DNA from: Thermoplasmata archaeon
Lineage (GTDB): Archaea > Thermoplasmatota > Thermoplasmata > Lutacidiplasmatales > UBA184
Assembly: GCA_022750455.1 (NCBI GenBank)
Contig: JAKIVR010000005.1
Span: forward strand, 1-61,079
Direction of reading: 5' to 3'
Length of the DNA: 61,079 nt
Numbering within the stretch: the stretch's first letter is position 1; every line of letters starts with the position of its first letter. Shown here piece after piece: positions 44,156 through 53,363 of this stretch. The position numbers were made by a program, and so were the translations under genes. The notes under the pieces were generated by a model. That model saw only the letters and a list, made by a program, of their open reading frames with translations. It was not told the origin of the DNA and did no database searches.

Positions 44156-47100
44156 ATGCGAGAGGGGAACGTTGCGGTGGGATTCGTTCATCGAATAGTG
44201 CCATCCCCGGAGAGCCGGGAGGCGCCTCGATCGGTCCGGGTGCCCGCCCGCTCGCTCGCCTTCGCGGTCGCGATCGGGCTCCTCATGATCGGCTCCGCCT
44301 GGTCCGGCACCGGTTTCTCGGCCGTCACCTCCGCCGGGGCCACCCCGAGCTCGGTCCACGCCGTCGCGCCCTCGTCCGTCGACTCCCGGTCCCCGGTGGC
44401 GGCTGCGTCCCAACCCCCGACCGCCGGCCTTCCCGGCCAGAGCCCCGTGGGGGAACCGACCGTCCTTCCGAACGCCGCATTCACCGGTCATCCTCTCCTC
44501 AACCCCTCGGCCAATCTCACCAGCACCCCCACCGTTCCCTCCACCTCGGTAGCATCCAGCCCGCCGCCCGCGGCACGAACCCTCGGACCGGTCGAGCTCG
44601 CCCCGCCCCCGGTCCCGAGCGTCACGATCAACGGCACGGTCCTCGCGGACCCGTTGCCCCACGATCCGATCTCCGGGGCCTCGGTCACCTACATCACCGT
44701 CGGTCGGGCCTGCTCGGGCAACTCCCCGTGCGCGGGGACGAGCACCAGCAGCACCGGCGCGTTCCAGCTGAAGGGCGTGTCGCCCGGCACGATCGTCGTG
44801 ACGGTCGCGGTCGGCGCCAACATGACGAACTATACCACGCTGTTCAACGTCTCGGCGGGCTCCTTCGTCAACACCGGGATCATCTACATGGTGCCGGACG
44901 CGGTCGTCTCGGGCTGCGTCAAAGGCGCGGACCCGAAGCACGAGGCCGCGACGTTCATCCAGGTCGCCGGGTACAGCCGCAACGGACAGATCGAAGCGGA
45001 GTCCCCGGTCACGACGAACGGCAACACCGGCTGCTTCAACACCCCCGGCGTCCCTGTGCCGCCGGGCCCCGCGGTGATCGATTTCACTCCCGAGGCGGCC
45101 GCCACCGGCTTCTACGAAGCGAACGATACGTACGTCGACCTGTACGCGGGCGAGCATTACAACGTGGGCACGATCTATCTGACCGTCGGGGTACGCGTGC
45201 TCGCGATCCCGTACGATTCCGTCACGAAGAAGCCGCTCCCCGGCGGCACCTGCCAGCTGTACGAGCAGAACCCGGAGTGCGTCTCGATCCAGTTCGAGAG
45301 CCGCCTGACGGGCGTGACGTTCACCCAGGGCGCGGCCCAGGGCGAAGGGACCGACTGCTCGGCGAGCTCCACCAGCCTCTGCCCCGTCGCGATCGCACCC
45401 CCTGGCAACGACACGATGACGGTGCTCGCGGACGGCTACATCGAGAACGATAGCGCCGTGTACGTCCCGGCCGAACCGCCGACGAAGACCGTCAACCTCC
45501 ACATCGTCTGGCTCGTCCCCGACGGCGCGATCAACGGGACGAACGGCTTCACGTGGCCCAGCACGGTCAAGGATTCCAAGTGGTACTCGACCGTCAGCGG
45601 GGCGGAGTACACCATGTCCGTCTGCAGCCTCGACGGGTACCTCCCCGCCTACCACCTCGCCGGGGGCCGCGAGTACTTCCATCCGAACTACAACATGAGC
45701 TCGAACACGTGCATCACGAACTGCCAGTTCGCGGACACCTCGTTCGCCTCCCTCGCGCCCCCGCTCCGGGTCAGCATCCTGATCAAACCCGACACGGAGG
45801 GCCAGTGCAGCTACCAGCCGACGTGGCCGATCCCCGACTCGTTGCCGGTCTTCTCCAACAGCAGCTACGCGAACGTCACGCCCGAGAAGGAGGTCTCCGT
45901 CGGGCACATCGACTGGACCGCCGGCACGTACGTCACGGGTCAGGTCCTCCCCGGCTACGCCTGGACCGTCACCGTCTGCTCCACGGACGAAGTGAAAGTC
46001 TGCTTGCAACCGGCGAGCTCGATCAACACGACCGGTGCGGGGGATTATGGCGGCAACAACCCGTGCACCTCGAGCGGTCAGGGCCAGTGGTCGGTCTGCC
46101 CGGACGATCCGCAGTACTGCCCGAACCCGACGGGTCACACCCCGTCCCCCGGGAACACGTTCTGCGTCCCGGCGTTCCCCGGCCCGGATGAGCTCCTCGT
46201 GACCTCCCCGTACTCCGGTTCGAACCTCACGTGGATCTACATCAAGCCCGGCGACTTCTCGGGGGGCCCGCTCTCGTTAGCTTCGGTGACGACGAACCAC
46301 GTCAGCTCCATCAATCTCTCGGGCGGGTCCATTGTCGGGAACCTCACCGATGCCCTCACCGGCGCTCCGATCCCGAACTGGCTCTCCCCCCTCGCCCAAG
46401 CGGCCTCGGCCGGTCAAGGGGCGGGCGGCGGCTCCGGCGGCGCCGTCAACGGCAAGTTCAACATCACCACGACCTCGGGGTGGCTTTCGGTGACGGGGAT
46501 CGCTTCGGACTTCCAGCCGAACGTCACCTGGGTCCACGTCAACAACTCCGTCGTTTCCGCGAACGTCGGCAACATCAGTCTCGAGCCGACCTCGTGGCTC
46601 GCCGGCCAAGTCTTCGACGTCAATGGGACGCCGATCAGCTTCGCGGACGTCAACACCTGCGAGATCGGCAGCAACGCGTGCGTCCCCGTGCTCAACGGAG
46701 GTCAGACGAACACGTTCGGCCAGTACTCGGCGGCGCTTCCCGGCGGGCCGTTGCCGCTGGGAACGTACGTCGTCAGTGCGAGCGCGCCGGGGTACATCAC
46801 GAACTTCACTTGGGTGAACATCTCCGCCCCCGGCCAGTACTACAACGCCTCCCCGATCAACCTCACGCCGTTCCTGGAAGTGCACTCTGGCAACATCCTT
46901 GGCCCCTCCCACGATCAGACGCCGCCGCCGCCCGACCCCGATGAGTACCTCGTCGGGGCGTTGGTCGACAACATCTCCGGGGGAGGGATCCCGACGGGGA
47001 CGATCACCTTGAACTCCGTCTACGGCGGGACGATCCTGCTCCAGGGCTCCGTCACGGACGGGGGCCAGTTCAACTACACTGTCGCCTCGGGGCTGTACTG

Positions 47101-50095
47101 GGCGAACATCACGGCCCAGAACTACTACCCGACGACGTTGTTCCTGAACGTCAGCGGGCTCGCGCCGTCGCTCGACTTGGGCACGGTCGGGCTGGAGCCG
47201 TTCGTCGGCTACGTGGCGGGCCAGGTCTACATCGCCCCGTGGCAGTCGTTCAGCCTCGCCGACGGACTCGGCCCGGGGAAGCTCGAAGTGACGGTCTGCC
47301 TCGAGTTCGACACGGCTGTCTGCGGCCAGGGAGAGGCGGATTCGAGCGGCTTCTTCAACGTCAGCGCTCCGTGGGGCTACCACGACCTCGTCATCCTCCA
47401 GCCCGCCGGGACCGTCCCGGCGAACCTCGGTTCGGCCCCGTACGGCTTCCTCAACGGGACGACGAACGCGAACGTCATCAACGAGTCGAACCGGACGTTC
47501 GTCAACACGACCCTTCTGATCTTCGGTGGGTTCACGGGGTTCGCCCTCGATGAGAGCACCCAGAACACGACCCCCGTCCGCTTCGGGAACATCGGCGTCG
47601 ATCTCACCAACAAGACGAACGGTCAGACCTCCGCCTCCGAGGAGCTCGGGGGCGGCGGCGAGTTCACCGTCTTCCTCCCCCCAGGATCGGTGAGCGCGGA
47701 GTTGACCGGTTCCGCGTACGTACCGGATAATTTCACTTCCCCGAAGACGCTCTCGAACATCACGCCGGGGAACGTCACCGCCATGCCGGACCAGGACCTC
47801 CTGCACTTCGGCTGGGTGACGGGGAACCTCACCTCCTCGGTCGCCCCGTACGGGCAGCTCGACGACTGGGTCGTCGGAGCCGGTGTGAGCACCACGTACT
47901 TCGACCTCTTGCTCGGCGGGAACATCGGCGGGCAGACGGCCGCCGACGACACGGGCTACTTCAACGTCACCGCGCCCCCCGAGCAGGGCGTCTCGCTCCA
48001 GACGACGGCGCCGGATTACAACGCGACGTTCAAGTTCAACATCGATCTGAACCAGAGCCAGACGATCGCGCTCAATGCCACGGCGGTGCCGGCGATGGTC
48101 CCGTGGGGCTGGGTCTCGGGGACGGTCGTCGATCCGACCCTCGGGATCCCGGTGAACTCCGCGAGCATCCTGATCACGGACCCGACGGGGATCTACCAGT
48201 CGAACACCGGGCTCGTGACCTCCGAGGCCGGCCACTTCCTCGCCGACGCGATCACGGGCCCGACCGACCAGATGGTCATCCGGCACGACGCGTACCTCAC
48301 GAACACGTCCACGGTCAATGTGACCGCCGGGAACCTGACGTCGCTCTCCGAGGTCCGGCTGACGGGCACCGGCGTCATCGCCGGTCAGGTCATCGGGTTC
48401 CCCGGAGGGATCCCTCTCGGCGGCGCCGACATCTCGGTCTGCTCGGTCAAGACGCCCACCTGCAGCAACTTCACCACGCAGGCGAACCAGGAGGGGGTCT
48501 TCTGGGCGCTCGCGCCTCCCGGCACGGACATCATCGATGCCACGTTCGGGGAGTACGCCTCGAACGTTTCGATCATCGTGCAAGTCGCGTCGGACTCGTG
48601 GGAGTGGGTCGGCCAGATCGGCCTGTACGGATATGCGACGGTCACGGGCACGCTGCTGGGCATCCCCTCGGGACTGGCGCTCCCCGGAGCGAACGTCAGC
48701 TTCTGCTCGACGCTGGTCCAGCCCGGCGAGGTGACCGGGCCGTGCTTCACGACCGTCCAGACGAACCCGATCGGGCAGTTCACGATCTCCGCGGAGGCCG
48801 GGACGTACATCCTGCAGCTCAACGACTCGGGATACGCGCCGACGTACCTCCCCGTCTCCCTGACCCCTGGCGAGCAGGTGCAGCTCGGCTCGGTGCTCCT
48901 CCTCCAGGACGGGACGCTCTCGGGAACCGTCGTCGGGTCGGACACGTTGAGCCCGGTCGCGGGGACCCTCATCGTCGCCTGCACGGCGGGCGTCACCTCG
49001 ATCTGCACGCCGACGTACACGGCGAACGTCGACGGCGCCTTCTCGTTCCCGGCGAACCCGGGCGTCTACGTCCTCGTCGTCAGCGCACCCGGGTACGAGG
49101 ACCGGTACCTTGGGGCGAACGTCCAGTCCGGGTTCATCACGTCGCTCAACCTGATCCAGCTCACCCCGATCGGGACCGACCAGCTGTACACGATCTCGGG
49201 GTCGGTCATCGCGACGAACAGCTCGGCGCCGATCGTCGGCGCCTCGGTGATCAGTGCGGGCGGCTACGTCTCCGCGCCGACGAACGAGTTCGGGGACTTC
49301 TCGATCCAGGTGCCCTGGGGGACGTATGACTTCGTGGCGCGCGCCGCGGGGTACGAAGCGCAGTCCCAGAACGTGACGGCTCACGCGGACGTCACGGGCG
49401 TCGACTTCCTCCTCGCGCCGACGGCGTACACGTTCTCGGGCCTCGTCACCGACGGTCTGACGGGATCGGTCGTATCGGGCGCCGACATCGAGACCGAGTA
49501 CGTCGGCGTCTCCTCGGTCATCGCGACCTCCGACGCGGACGGTCTCTTCTCGGCGGTGCTCTCGAACGGCAGCTATTCGATCGTGCTGCAACCCCCCGGG
49601 ACGGGTGGGTACGTCCCCCAGACGTTCCCTCTCTCCATCAACGGGGCGAACGTCAGCCGGAACCTCTCCCTCTACCCGCCCCAGACGGTCGTCGACGGGC
49701 TCGTCGTGGACGCGTCGACGGGACTCCCCGTGATCCACGCCTCGATCATGATCGTCGGCACGACCGTGACCGGGATCCCGTGGAACGAGACATACTCCGC
49801 CTCGTCGCTCGGGACGGTCTCGGCCTCGGTCTACTCCGGGACGTACACCATTGAGGCGTCGGCGAGCGGCTACGCGTCGGCGAGCCAGTCCGTGGCCCCC
49901 CGCGGCAGCAGCCAGCAGGTCGTCTTCTCGCTCAACGTCGAGCCGACGAACGCGACGACCACTCCGGCCGGCTCGGGCTCGTCGTGGAACCCGACGCTGG
50001 CGATCGGCGCCGTGGTCGCCGTCGGCGCCCTCGCGTTGGTCGCCGTCGCCTTGATCACCCGCCGCCAGCGCTTGACCCGCGGAGGCGCGACGTGA
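44156..50095 (+). CDS. Giant surface protein of about 17 carboxypeptidase-regulatory-like modules
   Basis: 1979 aa. Signal segment about residues 29-55 (SLAFAVAIGLLMIGSAW), then a Ser/Pro-rich spacer (about 60-150) and tandem beta-sandwich modules of about 80-120 residues. Each begins with a pattern like GxVxxxxxxxPVxGAxI and closes with GxYxxxVxAPGY, as in WVSGTVVDPTLGIPVNSASI, YTISGSVIATNSSAPIVGASV and VDGLVVDASTGLPVIHASI. I count about 17 module starts. The early modules carry Cys pairs; late ones are more regular. The C-terminus has a membrane helix (IGAVVAVGALALVAVALI) and a basic tail RRQRLTRGG, so it is anchored with a very long extracellular stalk. Dense N-glycosylation sequons (NxS/T) are visible. 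The stop overlaps surface protein B (GTGA). Confidence 0.82.
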   Translation: MREGNVAVGFVHRIVPSPESREAPRSVRVPARSLAFAVAIGLLMIGSAWSGTGFSAVTSAGATPSSVHAVAPSSVDSRSPVAAASQPPTAGLPGQSPVGEPTVLPNAAFTGHPLLNPSANLTSTPTVPSTSVASSPPPAARTLGPVELAPPPVPSVTINGTVLADPLPHDPISGASVTYITVGRACSGNSPCAGTSTSSTGAFQLKGVSPGTIVVTVAVGANMTNYTTLFNVSAGSFVNTGIIYMVPDAVVSGCVKGADPKHEAATFIQVAGYSRNGQIEAESPVTTNGNTGCFNTPGVPVPPGPAVIDFTPEAAATGFYEANDTYVDLYAGEHYNVGTIYLTVGVRVLAIPYDSVTKKPLPGGTCQLYEQNPECVSIQFESRLTGVTFTQGAAQGEGTDCSASSTSLCPVAIAPPGNDTMTVLADGYIENDSAVYVPAEPPTKTVNLHIVWLVPDGAINGTNGFTWPSTVKDSKWYSTVSGAEYTMSVCSLDGYLPAYHLAGGREYFHPNYNMSSNTCITNCQFADTSFASLAPPLRVSILIKPDTEGQCSYQPTWPIPDSLPVFSNSSYANVTPEKEVSVGHIDWTAGTYVTGQVLPGYAWTVTVCSTDEVKVCLQPASSINTTGAGDYGGNNPCTSSGQGQWSVCPDDPQYCPNPTGHTPSPGNTFCVPAFPGPDELLVTSPYSGSNLTWIYIKPGDFSGGPLSLASVTTNHVSSINLSGGSIVGNLTDALTGAPIPNWLSPLAQAASAGQGAGGGSGGAVNGKFNITTTSGWLSVTGIASDFQPNVTWVHVNNSVVSANVGNISLEPTSWLAGQVFDVNGTPISFADVNTCEIGSNACVPVLNGGQTNTFGQYSAALPGGPLPLGTYVVSASAPGYITNFTWVNISAPGQYYNASPINLTPFLEVHSGNILGPSHDQTPPPPDPDEYLVGALVDNISGGGIPTGTITLNSVYGGTILLQGSVTDGGQFNYTVASGLYWANITAQNYYPTTLFLNVSGLAPSLDLGTVGLEPFVGYVAGQVYIAPWQSFSLADGLGPGKLEVTVCLEFDTAVCGQGEADSSGFFNVSAPWGYHDLVILQPAGTVPANLGSAPYGFLNGTTNANVINESNRTFVNTTLLIFGGFTGFALDESTQNTTPVRFGNIGVDLTNKTNGQTSASEELGGGGEFTVFLPPGSVSAELTGSAYVPDNFTSPKTLSNITPGNVTAMPDQDLLHFGWVTGNLTSSVAPYGQLDDWVVGAGVSTTYFDLLLGGNIGGQTAADDTGYFNVTAPPEQGVSLQTTAPDYNATFKFNIDLNQSQTIALNATAVPAMVPWGWVSGTVVDPTLGIPVNSASILITDPTGIYQSNTGLVTSEAGHFLADAITGPTDQMVIRHDAYLTNTSTVNVTAGNLTSLSEVRLTGTGVIAGQVIGFPGGIPLGGADISVCSVKTPTCSNFTTQANQEGVFWALAPPGTDIIDATFGEYASNVSIIVQVASDSWEWVGQIGLYGYATVTGTLLGIPSGLALPGANVSFCSTLVQPGEVTGPCFTTVQTNPIGQFTISAEAGTYILQLNDSGYAPTYLPVSLTPGEQVQLGSVLLLQDGTLSGTVVGSDTLSPVAGTLIVACTAGVTSICTPTYTANVDGAFSFPANPGVYVLVVSAPGYEDRYLGANVQSGFITSLNLIQLTPIGTDQLYTISGSVIATNSSAPIVGASVISAGGYVSAPTNEFGDFSIQVPWGTYDFVARAAGYEAQSQNVTAHADVTGVDFLLAPTAYTFSGLVTDGLTGSVVSGADIETEYVGVSSVIATSDADGLFSAVLSNGSYSIVLQPPGTGGYVPQTFPLSINGANVSRNLSLYPPQTVVDGLVVDASTGLPVIHASIMIVGTTVTGIPWNETYSASSLGTVSASVYSGTYTIEASASGYASASQSVAPRGSSQQVVFSLNVEPTNATTTPAGSGSSWNPTLAIGAVVAVGALALVAVALITRRQRLTRGGAT

Positions 50096-52278
50096 CGACG
50101 CCGTTCGCCTCGGTGTCGCGCCGCCGACTGCTCCTGCTCGCCGGCTCCGGCTTCATCGTCTTCGTGACGATCGTCAGCGGCGGCGTCAGCGTCGGCCTCT
50201 TCAGCGCGCCGACCGTGCATCTCGGCGGGGGCGCCGAGGAGTCGGTCGGACTCGCCGCGAGCTCCGATGCGACGGCGACCCCCGGTGGCTCCGTGGCCGC
50301 CTCCCCGATGATCCTGAGCATCTCCGCGACGCCGCACGCGATCTGTGCGTTCGGAGGTCTGACGTGCACCGCCGGCGCCGGCGAGTCGCGGATCACGCTG
50401 ACGGCGCAGGCGCCGTCGACGGGCGCCGAGACGTGGCCGAACGTCCAGGTCGCCTTCGTCCTCGACACCTCCGCCTACAACGGCGACTACGACCCGTACG
50501 GGAACCAGAATGCGGACCCGTGCGCGATGCAGAACTACCTCATCGACACGCTCTGCGAGGAGTCGAACGGGATCCCGTTCTTCGTGGCGAACGCCCAGGC
50601 AATCGCGAACGCGATCCAGTCGGCGAACCCCCGGAGCGCCGTCACCTTCGCGCTCGTCGACTACTACGCGACGCTCGACGCCTGGGACGACGGCGACGCC
50701 CCCCAGTACCACGTCGACCTCTCGACGTTCGTCCCGGCGAGCGCGTTCGGGAACGCCGTCGACAGCACCTTCCAGGCGACCCAGCTCACGGGCAGCCTGA
50801 GCGGCGAACGCGGCAAGGGCTGGATCTACCCGGACATGGACCTCGACAACGCGTTCCTGCACTCGGACGAGATCACGGCCCTGTACGGCGCGATCATCGG
50901 CAGCGGCCTCGACTGGTCGGAGGGGACCCACCACGTCCTGGTGACGATGGGCGACGGCGCGCCCCGCGCGCCGGGCTACGCCGAGAACTACTGCGTCAGC
51001 TCCTCCTCCTACAACCTCTACGACGAGCGCACGGGCGCGGAGTGCATCTCGGCCACCTGTGAGCCCGCCTACACGTTCGGCGCCGACACGAGCCCGACGT
51101 GCGAGGGCTGGACCGTCTCCCAGGACGGGAACGCCAACGACTCGATCGCGGCGCTCGCGCGCACCTCCCCGACGTGCACCGACTCGATCGGCGGACGGTG
51201 CACCGTCGACGTGATCAACTACTACGATGGCATCACCGACCCGTACTCCGAGGCGTGGCCGACGACCCTCTGGGGCAAGCCGACGACCGACATCGGCGGC
51301 GGCCCCGGCGGCCCGCAGGTGATCGAGGACGCGTACCACCAGCTCCTCGCCGGCTGCGCGATCGCGCAGGCGACCGGCGGCAACTGGGACGGCCCCGACT
51401 TCTTCACCTGCCCCGACGGCCAGGCCGGGACGCTGCAGTACGTCGACCACGGGGCGTACGATGCCCCGACGACGACGAACCCGACGTTGATGTCGGCGTT
51501 CCAAGACATCAGCTTTGGACCGATCCAGGCGACGCTCGTCGCCACGGGGACCGGCCGCCCGATCTTCTCCTTCGTTCCGTTCGGCAACATCAAGATCGCC
51601 CCGGTCCCGCAGTTCCAGACCGTCTGCACCGAAGGCAACGGCGTCCTCTGGCACGGCGGCGAGAAGTGCCCGAACGTCCCCGAGAACCTCTCCAGCCTGA
51701 GCGGAGAGGATTACATCGGCTGGAACTGGAGCAACAACGCGTCGCAGAACCAGCTCTACCTCGGCGACAGCTGGTCCGTCTCCTTCTGGGTGGTGGCGGA
51801 CGGTCCTCCATACACGACCGTCCCGGTGGACGCGTGCACCACGGTCGACTGCCGGGCCGGCGGTTCCACCTCCGTCGGGGGTGTCTACTCCGCGGCGACG
51901 TACATTCCGGCGACGAACAACTCCGTCGTGACCCTCTCGTTCCCGCTCGGGATCGTGGAGGTGGTGCAGACCCCCACCCCGGCGCCGCCCGCAACAGCGC
52001 CGCTGCCCGCGCCGCCCCCCCCGCCGCCGTTCTCGATCCCGGTCACGTCGCCCGTCGCCGTCCAGACGCCGGTCGGCGTCTCGGCGCAGGTGCCGATCAT
52101 CGAGGTCGCCCTGCAGGCGACGGCCGTCGGCTTCCTCGTGGGGGCCGCGATCCGCGTGCAACAGCGCAACCGTCCGATGGCGGTCGTCAATCTGGCGGGC
52201 AAGCCGAAGACGATCCGGTCGAAGTTCGACTCGGAGTCGGGGATGGGCTCCGGAGCGGGCGTCGGCCGCTTCGAGTGA
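50092..52278 (+). CDS. Cys-rich VWA-like surface protein B
   Basis: 728 aa, homologous to surface protein A across the whole ectodomain. Signal anchor RRRLLLLAGSGFIVFVTIV (about 10-28). VWA-like strands: VQVAFVLDTSAYNG, where the D-T-S-x-Y is closer to a MIDAS than in A, SAVTFALVDYYATLD, and HHVLVTMGDGAPR, with the expected Asp-Gly turn. Cys pattern, polyproline stalk and the C-terminal QTPVGVSAQVP...ALQATAVGFLVGAAIRV...GVGRFE block are shared with A. B may keep metal binding while A has lost it (E-T-T-x-Y). The GTG start overlaps the giant protein's stop, so the two are translationally coupled. The track start at 49984 lies inside the previous gene. Confidence 0.78.
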   Translation: MTTPFASVSRRRLLLLAGSGFIVFVTIVSGGVSVGLFSAPTVHLGGGAEESVGLAASSDATATPGGSVAASPMILSISATPHAICAFGGLTCTAGAGESRITLTAQAPSTGAETWPNVQVAFVLDTSAYNGDYDPYGNQNADPCAMQNYLIDTLCEESNGIPFFVANAQAIANAIQSANPRSAVTFALVDYYATLDAWDDGDAPQYHVDLSTFVPASAFGNAVDSTFQATQLTGSLSGERGKGWIYPDMDLDNAFLHSDEITALYGAIIGSGLDWSEGTHHVLVTMGDGAPRAPGYAENYCVSSSSYNLYDERTGAECISATCEPAYTFGADTSPTCEGWTVSQDGNANDSIAALARTSPTCTDSIGGRCTVDVINYYDGITDPYSEAWPTTLWGKPTTDIGGGPGGPQVIEDAYHQLLAGCAIAQATGGNWDGPDFFTCPDGQAGTLQYVDHGAYDAPTTTNPTLMSAFQDISFGPIQATLVATGTGRPIFSFVPFGNIKIAPVPQFQTVCTEGNGVLWHGGEKCPNVPENLSSLSGEDYIGWNWSNNASQNQLYLGDSWSVSFWVVADGPPYTTVPVDACTTVDCRAGGSTSVGGVYSAATYIPATNNSVVTLSFPLGIVEVVQTPTPAPPATAPLPAPPPPPPFSIPVTSPVAVQTPVGVSAQVPIIEVALQATAVGFLVGAAIRVQQRNRPMAVVNLAGKPKTIRSKFDSESGMGSGAGVGRFE

Positions 52279-52358
52279 GCTCCGAGAGCGCTCCGGGCGC
52301 CCCGGGGAATTGGAACGGCCAAGCGCTTATGTAGCTCCACGCTGCTCGCGCGCTCGGC

Positions 52359-52601
52359 ATGCTGGCGTTCTCGGACATTCGCAGCTACGCAGCCCCGGAA
52401 GAGCGGTTCACCCACTGTCTGTACTGTGGTCGCGGACTGTACGTCCTCTCCAACGACCGTCGGGGGGGAGCCTGCTTTGATTGCCTCTCGTTGCTCGGGC
52501 CCGAGGCCACTCGTTGCTCCGAGTGTGGGGCGGAGATCGCCCCCGCGCAGCGGGAGGGCGGCTGTGCTTCGTGCCGCCGCCTTCCTGCGGCGCGTGACTG
52601 A
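52359..52601 (+). CDS. Small double zinc-ribbon protein
   Basis: 80 aa with four Cys pairs: CLYCGRGLYVLSNDRRGGACFDC forms one ribbon, and CSECGAEIAPAQREGGCASC a second. No membrane segment. Such small zinc-ribbon proteins often bind nucleic acid or RNA polymerase, but nothing specific is visible. ATG 52359; a TATA-like GCTTATG lies about 31 nt upstream, so it may be expressed apart from the surface-protein operon. It is convergent with the next gene (39 nt between stops). Confidence 0.7.
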   Translation: MLAFSDIRSYAAPEERFTHCLYCGRGLYVLSNDRRGGACFDCLSLLGPEATRCSECGAEIAPAQREGGCASCRRLPAARD

Positions 52602-52640
52602 GAGCCCTCGCAGGAGATCCCGGCGGCGGCAGTCGCCCGA

Positions 52641-53111
52641 TCAGGGCGCGTCCGATGACTCGGTAGAGGCCTCGTCGGCGGCCGGGCGACGCGTGGTCGG
52701 CCGCTTCGCGCCTTCCTGGGCGCCCCGGACGGCGCCGTGGATCGCGCCCTCGGTCGCATGGGCGACCTTCTCGGCGGTGGGCCGGAGCTCGTCGTACGCC
52801 TTCTTCGAGACCTCGGCCGCGGCGTTCGTGGCCTTTTCCACGGTCGGCCGGACTTCCCGGTAGGCGCGCCGCGACAGCTCCGCCGCCTCGTGGGTCGCCT
52901 TCTCGACCGCGGGGACGACCTCGCCGGCCGCCTGGCGGGAGAACTGGATGGCGTCGTGAGCGGTCTTCTTCGTGGCGTCGAGGGTCTGGTGCGCGAGCTG
53001 GCGGACCGATCCGCCCGGGCTCGGGGGCGGAGCGGTGGGGCCTCCCCGGCCGCAGGTGGGGCAGACGCTCGTCTCGTGGGTCAGCGCGGTTCCGCAGATC
53101 GGACAGTTCAT
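52641..53111 (-). CDS. Zinc-ribbon protein with 22-residue amphipathic helical repeats
   Basis: 156 aa. Zinc ribbon MNCPICGTALTHETSVCPTCG at the N-terminus, a Pro/Gly linker, then a long Ala/Glu/Lys-rich helix made of 22-residue units: VVPAVEKATHEAAELSRRAY, VRPTVEKATNAAAEVSKKAY and LRPTAEKVAHATEGAI are aligned copies. The 11/22 periodicity recalls apolipoproteins, LEA proteins and similar lipid- or stress-associated helices. The ORF track begins at 53204, but ATG 53111 opens directly on the zinc ribbon and has a TATA box 39 nt upstream. Function unknown; membrane-surface or protective role is inference. Confidence 0.72.
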   Translation of the reverse strand: MNCPICGTALTHETSVCPTCGRGGPTAPPPSPGGSVRQLAHQTLDATKKTAHDAIQFSRQAAGEVVPAVEKATHEAAELSRRAYREVRPTVEKATNAAAEVSKKAYDELRPTAEKVAHATEGAIHGAVRGAQEGAKRPTTRRPAADEASTESSDAP

Positions 53112-53145
53112 GGTCGGCCTCCGGGAGGGCAGTACGGCCGGGCGA

Positions 53146-53153
53146 GGTATATC
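53146..53153 (-). promoter_or_regulatory. TATA box of the zinc-ribbon/helical-repeat gene
   Basis: GGTATATC on the plus strand (GATATACC on the coding strand) is centred about 39 nt before ATG 53111. Confidence 0.55.
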
Positions 53154-53219
53154 GCCGTCGGGGCCCGTCCGTGAGGGGCCAAAGCTCAAATCGGGGGGCA
53201 CCATGAAAATCGTGGGCGT

Positions 53220-53337
53220 GCCGAGGTGGCTCAGTCCGGTACGGCGCAGGCTTGGAAAGCCTGTGGCGAATTTCGTCTCGGGAGTTCAAACGCCGCCACC
53301 GGCCGTTCCGGTGCGGCGGAGATTCTCCCCCTCGGCG
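53220..53337 (+). tRNA. tRNA-Ser (anticodon GGA) with an apparent T-loop intron
   Basis: Acceptor stem GCCGAGG pairs fully with CCTCGGC, discriminator G. Anticodon stem CAGGC/GCCTG encloses TTGGAAA, anticodon GGA. The long variable arm (GGCGA-ATT-TCGTC) is the class II serine type. The T-stem GGGAG finds its partner CTCCC only 40 nt downstream; the T-loop is interrupted by about 33 nt that form their own hairpin. Without it the T-loop is seven bases and the tRNA 85 nt. No 3' CCA is encoded. This is a non-canonical intron position, unusual outside Thermoproteota-type archaea. Confidence 0.88.
53288..53320 (+). other. Predicted non-canonical intron in the T-loop of tRNA-Ser
   Basis: CGCCG-C-CACCGG pairs with CCGGTG-CGGCG, leaving AAA and GAGATT at the base of the hairpin next to the T-stem, a bulge-helix-bulge-like junction (TTC/GAG helix between AAA and ATT bulges). 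The ends may shift by up to three bases: removal of these 33 nt leaves TTCGATT, and a shifted 33-nt cut leaves TTCAAAT; both are proper T-loops. Confidence 0.7.
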
Positions 53338-53363
53338 CTTCCCTCCGAGGTTGAAGATCGCTC

